A stretch of 64,000 nt of DNA from Agapanthus africanus (GCA_030015575.1 CM057344.1:594898410-594962409), one strand, 5' to 3'; shown: positions 20,659 to 32,871, counted from the stretch's first letter. The notes: a model not told the origin generated them from the sequence alone. Made by a program: numbers and translations.

Positions 20659-20666
20659 GATGGAAT

Positions 20667-20857
20667 ACAAGAAGAGGAAGAAGAAAAATTAGTAGCCGTC
20701 GGGGTGTCATCGATGTCATCAACTTGTTCGCCAACGTGGTTGTTCAGCATTCTTCCCAATCTCAACGTAGTTACGGCACTCACATTATGGTTTTGCTGGT
20801 TAAGAATAACATTAGCATTTTGTGGTGGCTGGGATTTGGTAGAGGTTGAGAAGATGG
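20667..20857 (-). pseudogene. G1 gag C-terminus/linker, copy B, upstream piece
   Basis: Continues copy B beyond the hAT insertion. It matches 30096-30285 of copy A (the VTTLR.GR.LNNH and DDIDDTP segments on the minus strand). At 20853-20857 the sequence switches at a GATGG microhomology into linker sequence belonging to copy A. Confidence 0.8.
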
Positions 20858-21120
20858 TTTAATTAACTCGTCCTGAAAATTCAAAGGATTCAAACTCGGA
20901 AGGTAACACATCGACAGAAGGATCCCATGAATCAAAATCATCAAGGAAGGTGAATCCTTCGTACTCCCTATCAGCAGAAGAGGCTGCAGGGTCAAACAAT
21001 AACGCACTAGTGGCGTCAAGATTATCATCTTTGAATAAAAACTCCTTGAATTCACAGCTATCTGGAGCTATCTCGTGGTCGGAACAAATATCTAGCACAT
21101 GAGCAGAAGGTTCGGAGGGT
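20858..21120 (-). pseudogene. G1 post-protease linker, copy A
   Basis: A 79-codon open stretch with LDICSDHEIAPDSCEF and a DDFDSWDPSVD segment, nearly identical to copy B at 15825-16085. It is the continuation of the protease at 29285-29735, displaced by the insertion of G2 (21128-29284). At its left end it joins copy B (20857). Confidence 0.85.
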
Positions 21121-21127
21121 TGATTGG

Positions 21128-22713
21128 TGATTGGCGTAATTTATTGCACATTTTTCTAACCCATTTATTATTTTATTGTCATATATTATACTGTTCCGGG
21201 TATCTTTTGTGAATTATTATAGATAACAGGACTTGGATACAAAAAGACAGAAAGTTATACTAAAATGAGAATCACGTGCGTACAATGGAGACTTAAGTTA
21301 TTCAGAAAATCAAAAGAAAAATTGCAAATTTGGAAAAAATTTATAAATTTGGAACAAATTTGGGAATATCATTACAAATCAGCAAAGGTTGCAACAAATA
21401 GAGATGAATCAATTATCACAACAACAAATCAGTTGGAAAAATCAAATCAAATAAAAAGAAAAAATCAACCTGCCTAATTATATGCCAAATTTGGGAATAA
21501 TTTGGAGATTTACGCAACTACAGAGATACAGCAAGATATTCAAGATTTTATGTGCTCAAAAATCATCTAAATTGATGATAAAACCACAGAAAAATCGGGA
21601 GCCACGACGCCATAAAACGGCGGCGGATCGGCGGATAATATAGTCAAACGGCGGCGGATCGGCGATCGATTTTGGGCCGTTCGATGAGATTTTTTATGGG
21701 CATGATTGTATTTCCACATAGATTAATATGAGATGTAGGGTTGTCTTTTGAAGATTCTAGATTATCATAGTTGTTAGCAAGTAGATTCTCTTGTATCTTC
21801 TATTACTTATTCTCCAGTCTTTCTTAGCTCTATATAAACACTTGTATAGCCTTACAGTTTCATATCTATCATATTATTCAAGAAATAGGGTTTTCAAGAT
21901 AGGAGTCAACCATTGTAAGTATTTTAAATTTTCAATAAAGATATTTAGTTTTCTCTTTGAATATATGTGGCTAAACACAATCTAGGTTTTTGTTTTGCTT
22001 ATAGGTGTGGTGGATATTTTATAAACGCTTTATTTCTTATTTTGATATGAATCTATTTTGATCGATATATGGTTCTCATTGTTCTTAATCTAGAAAAAGT
22101 AATTTTATGATAAAAAGTTGATGTCCTTAGTAAAATTATGGATAGAAAAGAATACATAAAAACTAATTAGATTCATGATAGTAAACACCTAGAAACCTAA
22201 TTAGGGATGGTAAGAACCAAAGTATAGATCAAAAAATATTCGAAATAGTTATTAATTTGATTTAGGAGAAAACCTAAAATATGGTAGTTGTAATTTCTAG
22301 ACCTACAAATACGCATAGACGGTTAAACCTAGGTTAAATCTAGTAAACTAGAATTAGGGTTTTAATTAAATCTAAATGATAAAATATAATTGATAGGACA
22401 AAATTAAATCAAATAATTTATTTTATACTTTTATGTTATTAATAGATCATTAATTAAACCTATGAAAAAGGATAAAGTGTTATCGTATAAACTACCACAT
22501 ATGAAAAAGCAAAACAAAACCCTAAAGCTCTTTTTATTATTCAAACTAATCTTTTAAATTTTCTTGCTTTAGATATTGATAAAAAAATCAAATCTTTTCT
22601 TTAACTTATTTTAAAAGTAGTTAACACACCTCTCTGTGGAAATGATCCTCAAGTACAACTGCGATAAACTGTATACTTGCAGTTAAATTTGGAGACTATA
22701 AAAATCCCAATCA
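21128..22713 (+). repeat. 5' LTR of G2
   Basis: 1586 bp, from TGATTGGCGTAATTTATTGC to CCCAATCA. TATA box TATATAAA at 21831. A direct repeat, ACGGCGGCGGATCGGCG, lies near 21615 and 21650. ORFs inside (21265-21477, 21791-21985) recur as 27812-28054 and 28351-28554 in the 3' LTR and are chance frames. Confidence 0.9.
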
Positions 22714-22719
22714 AGTTTT

Positions 22720-22737
22720 TGGCATCATTGCTGAGGA
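22720..22737 (+). other. Primer-binding site of G2
   Basis: TGGCATCATTGCTGAGGA lies 6 nt after the LTR. It equals the Athila-type site TGGCGYCGTTGCCGGGGA after C-to-T and G-to-A changes, as expected for methylated CpG decay. The family site is usually ascribed to tRNA-Asp. Confidence 0.75.
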
Positions 22738-23449
22738 GGTGTTTAATTTCATTTAAATTTAAGTTTTAGATTTTAGTTGTAGATTAAATTAGATTTCTTT
22801 TAGTGCATTTGATTCTGCAAAATTTCTGTTTAAAATTTCAGGAATCGAGATAAACTTTCAGGAAGAGAAGATCAGGACGAGCAGAAGGCAAATCTAGGTA
22901 AGATCTTGTTCTTCCCAAAATCTCGATTTGACTCCAACTAACAGATATTTGCAGGATTTTTTGCAGCATATAAAAAATTTAGTTTAGATTTCATCACCTT
23001 TCTCAGGCCCCACAAATCACAACCGAGCATCTACATTAACCTACATTAAATTAAAAAATATATATCTAGACTTCAGCCCGTAAGGACATATCACACTCAA
23101 TAGGAAAAAAGAAGGTTGTAGGTAATCTAACGGTTATCCGATTCAATCTTGAGGTGTCTAGTGACGTGTGACTAGTTGTGGTTATTTAATTAAGGCCCGC
23201 TATTTCGGTGATTCGTATAGCGGAACCCTCCCACTTAACTAGCACTGATCTGGTTTCAAGGTTGTTAAAAAGCTGTTAGAGTATGTATCCCGCAATTTGT
23301 CTCTTGGCGGTTAGGAGCGGGTCTAGTAACTTGACCTAGGTAACCCTAGATCTAGGTTATTTGCGCATCTTCGATTGTGATTTGTTAGAATCTCTAGTTT
23401 AGTTTCTGCATCTTAGTTTTTGCATATAAAAAAACTGTGTGTATGGTGA
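22738..23449 (+). other. Leader of G2
   Basis: Non-coding. It shares blocks with the G1 leader on the other strand (GCTATTTCGGTGATTCGTATAG near 23200 versus 32140). No gene seen. Confidence 0.7.
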
Positions 23450-24338
23450 ATGCACGTATGGGGTCAAGACGAAATAAACCGTTTGACTCGTCTTAATTTT
23501 ATAAATACTATGGCTGATATTGTCCCCGCTACACTTACGCTGCAGGATAAATGCTATCATGCACGTACTTCGCTCCCATCTTGCATAGTCTTACTGATTG
23601 CTACCGGTGGCTATGAAATTAAACCCGCTTTCATAAACTCACTTTCTAAATTCTATGGTCTAGAATCGGAAGACGTCTGTCTTTATAAGGGAATTTAAGA
23701 ACTTATGCCAATTGTTCAAATTGAAGCAGTTAAATCAAGATATTGTAAAACTTATACTAATACCATTTGCCCTCACTGATAAAGCTAAGTATTGGCTGTA
23801 CAGTGTGCCGGCTAACACTATCCGCACATGGAAGGAGTTTACTAAAACTTTCCTTAAAAAATTCTACCCGTATTTTAAAACCACTAAATTCAGAAATGAA
23901 ATTAGAACATTTTCACAAAAATCGGGGGAATCTTTTTGGAAATATTTTGAACGTTTTAAAGACCTTCCCATTAAATGCCCACATCACAATATAACTAAGT
24001 GGGAATTATGCCAGATAGTGTATAATGTTATGGAGTCTAAACTTATGATAGAATCGATGAATCATGGCGACTTTATGATGAAAAAGGAAAATGACACATG
24101 GGACTTTTTAGAAGAACTGTATGATAAGACCATGCAGTGGGAGAGTTCTAGTGAGAGAGGGTCAACTAATTCTAGAGGTGGAATCTGCACTGTTGAAACT
24201 ACAATTGGAATGCAAGGCCAGTTGGCTACCATTCAGAAATCAATAGAAAAGCTATCAACTACCTCAACCCCCGTTGCTCAAGACAGTCAACCCTCTTCTT
24301 ATCTTAACTGTCAAGGCTCTTTCCACCATTCAGAATAA
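23450..24338 (+). pseudogene. G2 gag (frameshifted)
   Basis: Two overlapping frames. 23450-23698 gives an N-terminal 82 aa with no clear match. 23712-24338 gives 208 aa of retrotransposon Gag: LTDKAKYWLYSVPANTIRTW, FLKKFYPYFKT, then CPHHNITKWELCQIVYN and WDFLEELYDKTMQWE. It corresponds to the G1 gag at 30775-31482. Role: capsid. The frame change at about 23700 breaks it. Confidence 0.85.
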
Positions 24339-25112
24339 TGTCCTCTTTTAAATGGTCCTCAAGGTCAAGAGATCACTAATCCTATCTATCAACGTAACAA
24401 CAATAATAATCCTTATTCGCAAATCTACAACCGAGGATGGAGGAACCATCCTAACTTGCAATGGAATCAAGGAAACACTAGCCAACAATTCCAAAATCAA
24501 AGACAATGTCCTTCATCTAATCCTACCCAACCTAATGTTTATCAAAAGGGTGGGAATGAGAATAATTATATTAACGTTGAGAAGGAAATGGCCACCTATT
24601 TTTAAAATGAGATAACGCCAATTAAACAATCTATCTCTAATATAGAAAGGCAAATCGATCAGTTAGCTGTAGTATTAGGAGGACATGAGCAAGGAACCCT
24701 ACCTAGTCAATCTGTTACGAATCCTAAAGATACACGTACAAATCTAGCGCAAGCAAATGTCATAACTACCTTGCGATCGGGTAAATATGTTGATAATCAG
24801 GTTAGGATACCCGAAAATTCGGAAGTGATCCTGGCTAATGAAGAGCAACAGTCACCTGCCCCGCTTACACAGCCGGCATCTATTGATGCACCCATATCAC
24901 CACCCCACCCATCTTCTATAGATACCTCTCTTGAGCCTAGAACTCCATATCTAAAACGTTTAAAGGCCAAGAAGTAAGCTGCTAAGATAGAGAAGATGAT
25001 GGAGATGTTTAAACAAATCAAGGTCAACTACCCTCTTTTGGACATGATTGATCAAGTTCTATCCTATGCTAAATTTCTTAAAGACCTATGCACCAAAAAG
25101 AGGCAAACATAA
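24339..25112 (+). pseudogene. G2 gag C-terminus and gag-protease linker
   Basis: Asn/Gln-rich C-terminus with the landmark YNRGWRNHPNLQW. A coiled-coil-like EITPIKQSISNIERQIDQLA segment and ITTLRSGK (24765) follow, then a Pro/Ser linker (24771-24977) and KMMEMFKQIKVNYPLLDMI before the protease. Scattered in-frame stops lie at about 24603, 24976 and 25110. Confidence 0.78.
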
Positions 25113-25598
25113 GTGCCTAAGAAGGTTTTTCTAGCCGACAATATTAGTGACGTCATCCGTAATGCAATATCCGTAAAGTATAAGGACCCCAGTTGTCCAA
25201 CCATTTCTTATATTATAGGTGTCAAGATCATAAATCGAGCTTTACTTGATCTAGGAGCTAGTGTGAACCTTCTACCTTTTTCGATCTATGAACAGCTAGG
25301 ATTGGGTGATTTTCAACCTACGAAAATTACTTTACAATTGGTCGACTGATCCATTAAGAAACCGAAGAGTGAAATTAAGGATGTGTTACTTAAAATAAGG
25401 AAATTTATATTCCCTGTAGACTTCATTATTCTAGAAACACAATCCGTATCTGACCCTAGTAATCAAATTCTTATGATATTGGGTCGACCATTCTTAGCCA
25501 CCTCAAACGTATTGCTCAACTGTCGTAATGGTTCTATGCAGCTTACCTTTAGGAATCTAAAAATGGAATTGAATATTTTTAACTTAGGAAGACAATAA
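25113..25598 (+). pseudogene. G2 aspartic protease
   Basis: PKKVFLADNISDV leads to INRALLDLGASVNLLPFSIY with catalytic Asp in DLGAS. After one stop (25348) come IFPVDFIILETQ and ILMILGRPFLATSNVLLNCR. About 160 aa, the size usual for Athila. The family cleaves Gag-Pol. After this domain the expected RT, RNase H and integrase are absent. Confidence 0.85.
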
Positions 25599-25769
25599 AG
25601 GAACATATATGATCAAAATTGCGAAGTCAATATGATTCAAGAAGTTTGTTATGATAAGGTGTTTAATTTTGAAGATAGTGGGTTGAAAGAGCTAAAAGAA
25701 ACATTTAAAGATGATTGATGCATTTAATAGTGATGACGATGAGAGCGATTCTTCTGTTGTTGATACACA

Positions 25770-26604
25770 TGATCAAGTTAATGATAATTTTCCTAATCTT
25801 CATCATCAACTTAATACAGTAATGTTTCGAAATAGATTCCTTGAAAACTAAATTTTGTTGTTAGAAAAGGAGAAAAGGGAATTGACTTCTTTTAATGAAT
25901 CCTTGAAAAACGAAAAAGTGAACTTGATTTTATCTTGCGATTCTTTGAAAGAAGAAAATAATAGTATGATCGAAATTTTTACTAGTGAAAATGATATTTT
26001 GATTGATAAATTAGAAAAGGAGAAAAAAGATTTTCTTTCATAAATTGATAAATTAAAGGAGTAAAAAATTGAATTTCTTTCAAAACTTGATATTCAATCG
26101 AAAATTATTAATGTTTTACAACTTGAAAATGAAGATTTAATTTTGTTATGGGATATTTTGAGAAATAATCATGAAAAGTTGATTTCAACTTTTAAAAGCG
26201 AAATTGATTCTTTAAAATTATCCTGTAATTCTCAAGACGTATTGATAAAGGAAAAAATTGATCCTTTCCCTAACAAAGGGAAAAGCTTTTTAAATAAAGG
26301 AGCTTTTGATTTTAAAACTTCAAATTTTCAAAAACCCTTTTCATCTAAGTTTGTCAGCCACTATTCTAATCATAAATCTAGTTCCATGGGTACATCTAAT
26401 CACACTTGTCACTATTGTGGTGCACATGGTCACTTTGTATATTCTTATGAGTTGAAAAGAAATATATCTTTATATCCCAATTTGAAATGGGTCCCTAAAA
26501 CAAACCCTCATAAACCCAAGAAAGTTTGGGTACCAAAATGTACACCCGCATCTTCTTTTGTAGGAATTGAGAATTTAAACCCGGGAAGATTTCGGAAAAG
26601 GTAA
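25770..26604 (+). pseudogene. Copia-like gag fragment (coiled coil + CCHC) inside G2
   Basis: Heptad-rich segments (25855-26043 and 26143-26250) of Leu/Lys/Glu repeats are followed by CHYCGAHGHFVYSYELKRN (26407 onward), a CCHC-type zinc knuckle whose last Cys is replaced by Tyr. Then come KWVPKTN and KKVWVPKC. This KxWVPK pattern after a CCHC knuckle is familiar from plant Ty1/copia polyproteins, not from Athila. Two in-frame stops (26041, 26062) lie in the coiled coil. It may be a captured copia piece that replaced pol, or a nested insert whose ends are lost. Confidence 0.65.
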
Positions 26605-27660
26605 GCATAATTATACGGGTATAACAGGGTACATACTCTAACATAATGAGAACAATGTCTAACATAAGTAGGGGGTTTGTACATCGGTTATTAAAAAAAT
26701 TGATAGAAAATTTTGAAAATAGAAATGAAAACATGAAAAATGTATATAAAAGAGAGAAAGAGATTTTACGAAAAATAAGAAAAAGAGATGGTTAAATGGA
26801 TTTAGTAATAAGTTGTCATGACCCCGTCCCCAAAAGGCTAGTATTATGAAGGAGTTAATAGGTTTGAGAAGATATAAGTGGTGCCTATTTTTGAGTCTAA
26901 ACATTTTAACGTTGATACCCTACTATACGCACATGCACACATCTTGAAGTTTGGGATAGTAGAAGAGACCTGTCATGCTCTTGTCTGTAATGCCCTAGTA
27001 CGAAAAAAGTTTTAATTTCACCAAAAAAATGAATATTGTCTTGCAATTATCAAGGCAGCATAAAAAAATCAGCGAGGGTGCTTCATCACCTAATGATTTA
27101 GACCAACTAGTTTGGGATCATTTGTTGTGCCTTAGGTATTGCAAAATTAGAATACTGCTATTTATGCCCAATAAGTTTTCATATTTGGTAATCGGTTGGC
27201 TAGTGCCTCACGAAGAATTAACGATCGCATGAAAAATGTAGGAAAAAATCCATCAAATTAATCCGTCAATTAAAAAGTAATAAGGAGCTAAGGGCAAGAG
27301 TATGAGTACTTGAATTGAATTCTTTGAGTGTAGGGATGATTTTACACACACGTAGAGGTATATGATCATGTTTAGAAGCAAGATAGGTAGAAAAGATTGG
27401 AAAATGATGAGGAAGTAATTTTCGGTATAGATCAAAGTCTATTAAGACATAGTTCATGACTACTGAAAATCTAGTAAAGTTTAAACCTTTCTCGTATTTA
27501 TCTTATCTATTTCTATCTTTGAATATAGTTTTCATTTTCTTACTTTTGTTTCAGTTATTTTCTTTTATAGGAGTAGGAGTAGGATTTAGTTAGATAGTGG
27601 TTTAGTTTGGTTTAGTTTAGAGTTTGAACCCCTAAATTTGCTCGAGGACTAGCAAAAGAT
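26605..27660 (+). other. G2 non-coding 3' region
   Basis: About 1 kb, A+T-rich, with no recognisable protein. The last ~60 bp (CTCGAGGACTAGCAAAAGAT) match the known 3' untranslated end of Athila-type elements. Confidence 0.65.
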
Positions 27661-27675
27661 AAGTGTGGGGGGATT
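27661..27675 (+). other. Polypurine tract of G2
   Basis: AAGTGTGGGGGGATT directly before the 3' LTR TG; plus-strand primer in the family. Confidence 0.85.
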
Positions 27676-29284
27676 TGATTGGTGTAATTTATTGCATATT
27701 TTTTAACTTATTTATCATTTTATTATCATATATTATACTGATCCAGGTATCTTTTGTGAATTATTACAGATAACAGGGTTTAGAAGCAAAAGGACGGAAA
27801 ATTGTGCTAAAATGAGAATTACGTGCGTACAATGGAGACTTAAGTGGGTCATTCAAAAAATCAAAAGACAATTTGCAAGTTTGGAACAAATTTGGGAATA
27901 CCATTACAAATCAGCAAAGGTTGCAACAAATAGAGGTGAATCAATCATCACAACAACAAATCAGTTGAAGAAACCAAATCAAATAAAAAGAAAAATTAGC
28001 CTGCCTAATTATATGCCAAATTTGGGAACAATTCGGAGATCTACGCAACTATAGAGATGCAGCGAGATATTCAAGATTTTATGTGCTCAAAAATCATCTA
28101 AATTGACGATAAAACCACACAAAAAATCCGGAGCCACGACGCTATAAAACAGCGGCTAATCTAGTCAAACGGTGGCAGATCAGCGGTCGATTTTGGACCG
28201 TTCAATGAGGTTTTTTATGGGCAGGATAGTATTTCCACATAGATTAATATGAGATGTAGGGTTTCATTTTTTGAAGATTCTAAAGGCTCGCAATAGTATC
28301 CAACAGAGCAATTACATTAGATTATCATAGTTGTTAGCAAGTAGATTCTCTTGTATTTTCTATTACTTGTTCTCCAATCTTCCTTAGCCCTATATAAGCA
28401 CTTGTATAGCCTTACTGTTTCATATCTCTCTCATCTCTCTCATTATTCAAGAAATAGGGTGTTCAAGAGAGGAGTCAACCATTGTAAATATTTTAAATTT
28501 TCAATAAAGATATTTTGTCTTCAATTTGAATATGTGTGGCTAAACAAAATCTAGATTTTTGTTTTGCTTATATGTGTGGTGGATGTTTTATAAACGCTTT
28601 ATTTCTTGCTTTGATATGAATCTCTTTTGATCGATATATGGTTCTCATTGTTCTTAATCTAGAAAAAGTAATTTTATGATAAAAAGTTGACACGTTTAGT
28701 AAAATTATGGATAGAAAAGAATACCTAAAAACTAATTAGGTTCATAATAGTAGACACCTAAAAACCTAATTAGGGATGGTAAGAACCAAAATATAGATCA
28801 AAAGATATTCAAATTAGTTATTAATTTGATTTAGGGGAAAACCTAGAATATGCTAGTTGTAGTTTCTAGACCTACAAATACACATAGGCGGTTAAACCTA
28901 AGTTAAATATAGTAGATTAGAATTAGGGTTTTAATTAAATCTAAATGATATAATATAATTGATAGGATAAGATTAAATCAAATAATTTATTCTATACTTT
29001 TATGTTATTAATAAATCGTTAATTAAACCTATGAAAAAGGATAAAGTTTTATCATATAAACTACCATATATAAAAAAAAGCAAAGCAAAACCCTAGAGCT
29101 CTTTTTATTATTCAAACTAATCTTTTAAATTTTCTTACTTTAGATATTGATAAAAAAATCAAATATTTTCTTTAACTTAGTTTAAAAGTAGTTAACACAC
29201 CTCTCTGTCGGAACGATCCTCAAGTACAACGGCGATAAGCTATATATTTGCGGTGAAATTTGGAGATTATAAAAATCCCAATCA
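27676..29284 (+). repeat. 3' LTR of G2
   Basis: 1609 bp, TGATTGGTGTAATTT to CCCAATCA, colinear with 21128-22713. By eye roughly 90-93 percent identical, with a ~40-bp indel near 28283. TATA box at 28391. Differences are mostly transitions. Confidence 0.9.
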
Positions 29285-29735
29285 ACTCCCCAACCTGAAA
29301 ATGTTTGAGTTCAATTGTCATTTTTCCAAAAGATAGGTTCATGGAACCATTTCGACAGTTGATCACCGCATTTGAAGTTGCAAGAACTGGTCGACAGAGA
29401 ATCACCGGAATTTAATTCCATGGATTCGCTAAAGGCTGTGTATCAAAGACTATGAAGTATACAGGGAATATGAATTCCCCGATTTTAATTAACACATCCT
29501 CCAGCTCACCCCTAAGGTGGGTGATTGATCGATCGACCATTTGGAATGTACAATGCGTGGGTTTCAACTTTCTTATACCTAGTTTCTCATACACCGAATA
29601 CAGAAGCAAATTAACACCAGCACCAAGATCTAGAAGAGCACGGTTGATGTTCTTACCCCTAATAATTATAGAAATTGTAAGACAATTGGGGTCCTTACGT
29701 TTTTTAGGTAAATTTTGGATAAGAGCATCACTCAT
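29285..29735 (-). pseudogene. G1 protease, copy A
   Basis: Minus-strand frame 29735-29412 with KKRKDPNCLTISIII and INRALLDLGAGVNLLLYSVY. The Asp is kept in DLGAG. A second frame to 29285 carries FGKMTIEL and LATSNAVINCRNGS. It is interrupted at 29285 by G2 and continues at 21120. Confidence 0.85.
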
Positions 29736-29739
29736 GTTA

Positions 29740-30277
29740 CTTGCTAAGAAAACCTTCTTAGGTACTTGAGTTTTCCTTTTCTTAGTGCATAAGTCCTTAA
29801 AAAAATTTGCATGAGATGGGACTTGTTGGATAACATCTAAGAGATGGATATTAATGTTAACCTATTTAAACATCACCAAAACCTTCTCCATTTATGAACT
29901 TGGTTTGTTGGGCCTCAACCGGTTTGGAAATGGAGCTTTATTGAAAGATATTTGGTCCAACACTTATAGGCATGTTTGCAGGGGCGGAATGGATCCTAAA
30001 ACTAGTGTTTGAGTGGAATGAGAAGAGGATCCATTCGAAGAAGTGGAAAGAGAGTTAAAGCCCGGTGGAGAACAGAGAATAGGCTCGGAAAAAGATGATG
30101 GAATAGAAGAAGATAAAGAAGAAGAAGTAGTAGCCGCCGGGGTGTCATCGATGTCATCAAATTGTTCGCTAATGTGGTTGTTCAGAATTCTTCCCGATCT
30201 TAACGTAGTTACGACATTCACGTTATGGTTTTGCTGGTTAAGAATAACATTAGCATTTTGTGGATGACCGGGATTTG
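29740..30277 (-). pseudogene. G1 gag C-terminus and gag-protease linker, copy A
   Basis: VVTTLRSGRILNNHISEQFD (30221 downward), DDIDDTPAATTSSS and the Pro-rich FSEPILCSPPGFN segment, then a decayed stretch into the protease. It gives the uninterrupted version of the site where the hAT element landed in copy B. Confidence 0.8.
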
Positions 30278-31880
30278 GTAGAGATTGAGATGGGAGTTTC
30301 CCTTTTCTCTTTCACTCATCGCCGCGTTCAACTGTGTTATTTGTGCTTCGATTGACTTGATGTTTTCACCGTGGGAAGCAGTGTGTTACACCAATGATTG
30401 GAGAGAAGAAGTGAGACTAGCAGAAGTTTAAGCGGATTGTTTAATGAAGGCTTCTAAGCTTCTTTTAAGTGCAGAGACTTTATCGGTACCGGCAGGAGCA
30501 AGGTTGTTACTTTGTAGTTGGAAAGAATTGTTATAAGGAAAAAAGTTGTTGGCTGGATTTTGGAATTGTTGTAGTTGAAGAGGCTGCTGAAATTGTTGTT
30601 GTGCTTGTTGTTGTTGTTGTTGTTGTTGTAGAGGTCTTTGATAGTTGTTTTGATTTTGGAACTGGTTTTGGGTTTGGTTTTAGTTTTAGGTTTGGTTTTG
30701 GTTTGGTTCCAAGAAAAAATAGGATGATTCCTCCATCCCGGATTATATGTGGAAGAATAAAGATCATATCTAGGTCACTGCTGAAAAACAGTATTAGTTT
30801 GTTCTTGATCTTGAGATGGAGGATTCAAAGGACGCTCTTCAATCAAATGTGATGGGTCGAAATAACAACCACACACGGTTTTGGGGAGAGACACTTGATT
30901 TAGGGAGGCTGAGAAGAATTTTCTTTCAATAGCTTCGAGCTTATTTTTCATTGTGGCCATCTCAGCTTTCATTGCGATGGAAGTGTCGAGTTGATGGACG
31001 CCTGCCCTAGATGAAGATGAAGATGACGTCGTCAGTCTTGTGCTCTCCCACTGCAGCATTTGTTCGACAAGATCTTCGAGAAATTGCCACACCTCCTCGT
31101 CGGATTTAGACATGAAATGATATTGACAAATAGTTTCTAACATTTGTTTTGTCGCTGGATTAACACCCTCATATATAATTTGAAAAAATTGCCATTTTTC
31201 GAATCCGTGATGAGGGCATTGGACAAGGAGATCTTTGAATCTTTCAAAGAATTTCCAAAAGGGTTCAGTGAGAAGCTGGGCAAACTGGTTGATCTCGTTC
31301 CTAATGCGGGCAGTTTTATGATTAGGATAGAATTTTTTAAGGAATGCCTTAACAAATTCATCCCAACTGGTGATGGAATATGAGGAGGTGCTATAAAGCC
31401 ACTTCTCCGCAAGATCGCATAGGGTAAAAAGGAGAATATACATTCTCATAGTATCGCCAGACAGTTGGGTGGTGCTCATCATTACATAAACATTTTGGAA
31501 TTTAGTTATAAAAACGTAGGCATTCTCAGATTTAAGCCCGTGAAATTTGGGAAACTAGTCAATGAAGTGGGGTTTAATTTCGAAATTATCCCCATTGGCT
31601 GATAGAAGAGACGGACACGTAGGAAGGGCCCACGTGCGGGGTAGCATCGGTCTTGAAGCGCGATGCGTTAAGGCGTTTGTGGAGGAGGTGGTGGATTTTG
31701 CGTACCAAGAGGTGGTGGCATCGTAATGTTAGTAAGGGTGTGGTTGTTTATTTCAAAACCCTGTGGAGGTCCGTCCATCTCGGAAGTTGTGGTAGGTGAA
31801 GGAGAAGAAGAAGTATCGACTTTGGAATCGATAGCGAAAACGCGGACTAAACGAGCGTTAGAATCTCGTGTCCAACCGAA
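30278..31880 (-). pseudogene. G1 gag (broken)
   Basis: Best stretch is 31482-30775 (235 aa): LCDLAEKWLYSTSSYSITSW, FLKKFYPNHKTARIRNEI, CPHHGFEKWQFFQIIYEGVN and EEVWQFLEDLVEQMLQWE, typical retrotransposon Gag. Upstream (31880-31483) a Pro-rich N-terminus continues through a stop. Downstream (30770-30480) lies a Gln/Asn-rich tail with YNPGWRNHP and a CAA-repeat polyglutamine run. The capsid role is known for the family. Confidence 0.85.
30591..30630. repeat. (GTT)n microsatellite coding polyglutamine in G1 gag
   Basis: Interrupted GTT repeat; CAA codons on the minus strand within the Gag tail. Confidence 0.85.
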
Positions 31881-32871
31881 TATACACTGAGAGGGTTTAG
31901 TGTGCGTGGCAGCGTGAGAGAAAGTGGGAGAAAAACTATTAAAATGCTTTGCTTTGGCAAAATAACGGACATTAGACTCGACTCAACCAATCATAAAAAG
32001 ACGCACAAATAGTCCCTAGAGCTAGGGTCACATAGGTCAAATCGCTACACCACTCCTAGATTTCTAAAGGACAAGACGTAGGAATAAATCCCCTATCACC
32101 TCTTTATCTTTTTTGCAGCTAGGTAAGTGGGAGGTATCCGCTATACGAATCACCGAAATAGCAAGCCTAATTAAATAAACCATTTTCCTTAAACGCACTT
32201 GCCTTAGACACCACAAGAAAGATGCGGATAAGTAATAGATTGCCTATGACCCTCTCTTGTCCTAATTGAGCATGATTGATCTTATAGGCTTGGTCTATAT
32301 TTTTTCTTATTAATGCAGGGTGATGAGTATGCTCGTTTGTGAATTTTAGGGCTTAGGAAGGATAATGAACTCCCCATCTAATATGAATTTAGGTTTCTTT
32401 CCCCTTAATATCCATTTTAATTATGCAAAACAATAACAAACAAAAATCTAAAACACACAAATTGAATTTTTCTTGGCAACGCGGTTTGCAAAAAAAATTC
32501 TGCAAGGAAAAACAATGTATTAGAATTTCAGAAGGGGTTAAATGAAGAAAGAAACACACTAGATAAACTTGGGGGTCTAAAGACTCCAAAAGGTCGTGGT
32601 TCCACCGCCGCTTTAGTTCACCCTACAGTGGTTCCGCCACATGGGCTAAACTGCCTATGTCTTTGGCACTGAACTCCTTGTTTCCTGCTCTTCTGGTTCC
32701 AACAATTAGGTTCACTGTAAATTCACTCCAGATGCTCCAGATTTTCTGCAAAACTCACACAAAAACTTTCAAAAATAACTTGATGCGGATTTTTATTCAT
32801 TTTTAGGTTTTTTTCCTTAAAAAAAAGAAAAAAATCAACCCGGATAACAAGAAAAAATAATACTACCGTCT
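31881..32871 (-). other. Leader of G1
   Basis: Non-coding between primer site and gag. It holds CTATTTCGGTGATTCG..AGCGG in common with G2. A GC-rich GGTTCC..CCGCC repeat pair lies near 32598 and 32631. No gene seen. Confidence 0.65.

Larger units (their letters stand above)
21128..29284 (+). mobile_element. Athila-like element G2, RT-less and chimeric
   Basis: Complete two-LTR structure inserted in G1: 5' LTR 21128-22713, primer site 22720, gag 23450, protease to 25598, copia-like segment to 26604, PPT 27661-27675, 3' LTR 27676-29284. LTR ends are TGATTGG..CCAATCA. G1 sequence resumes exactly at 29285, as judged from the uninterrupted copy at 16080-16090. A 7-bp TGATTGG (21121-21127) precedes the 5' LTR start as an extra copy. 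No clean TSD is readable. No RT, RNase H or integrase is present. Confidence 0.85.
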
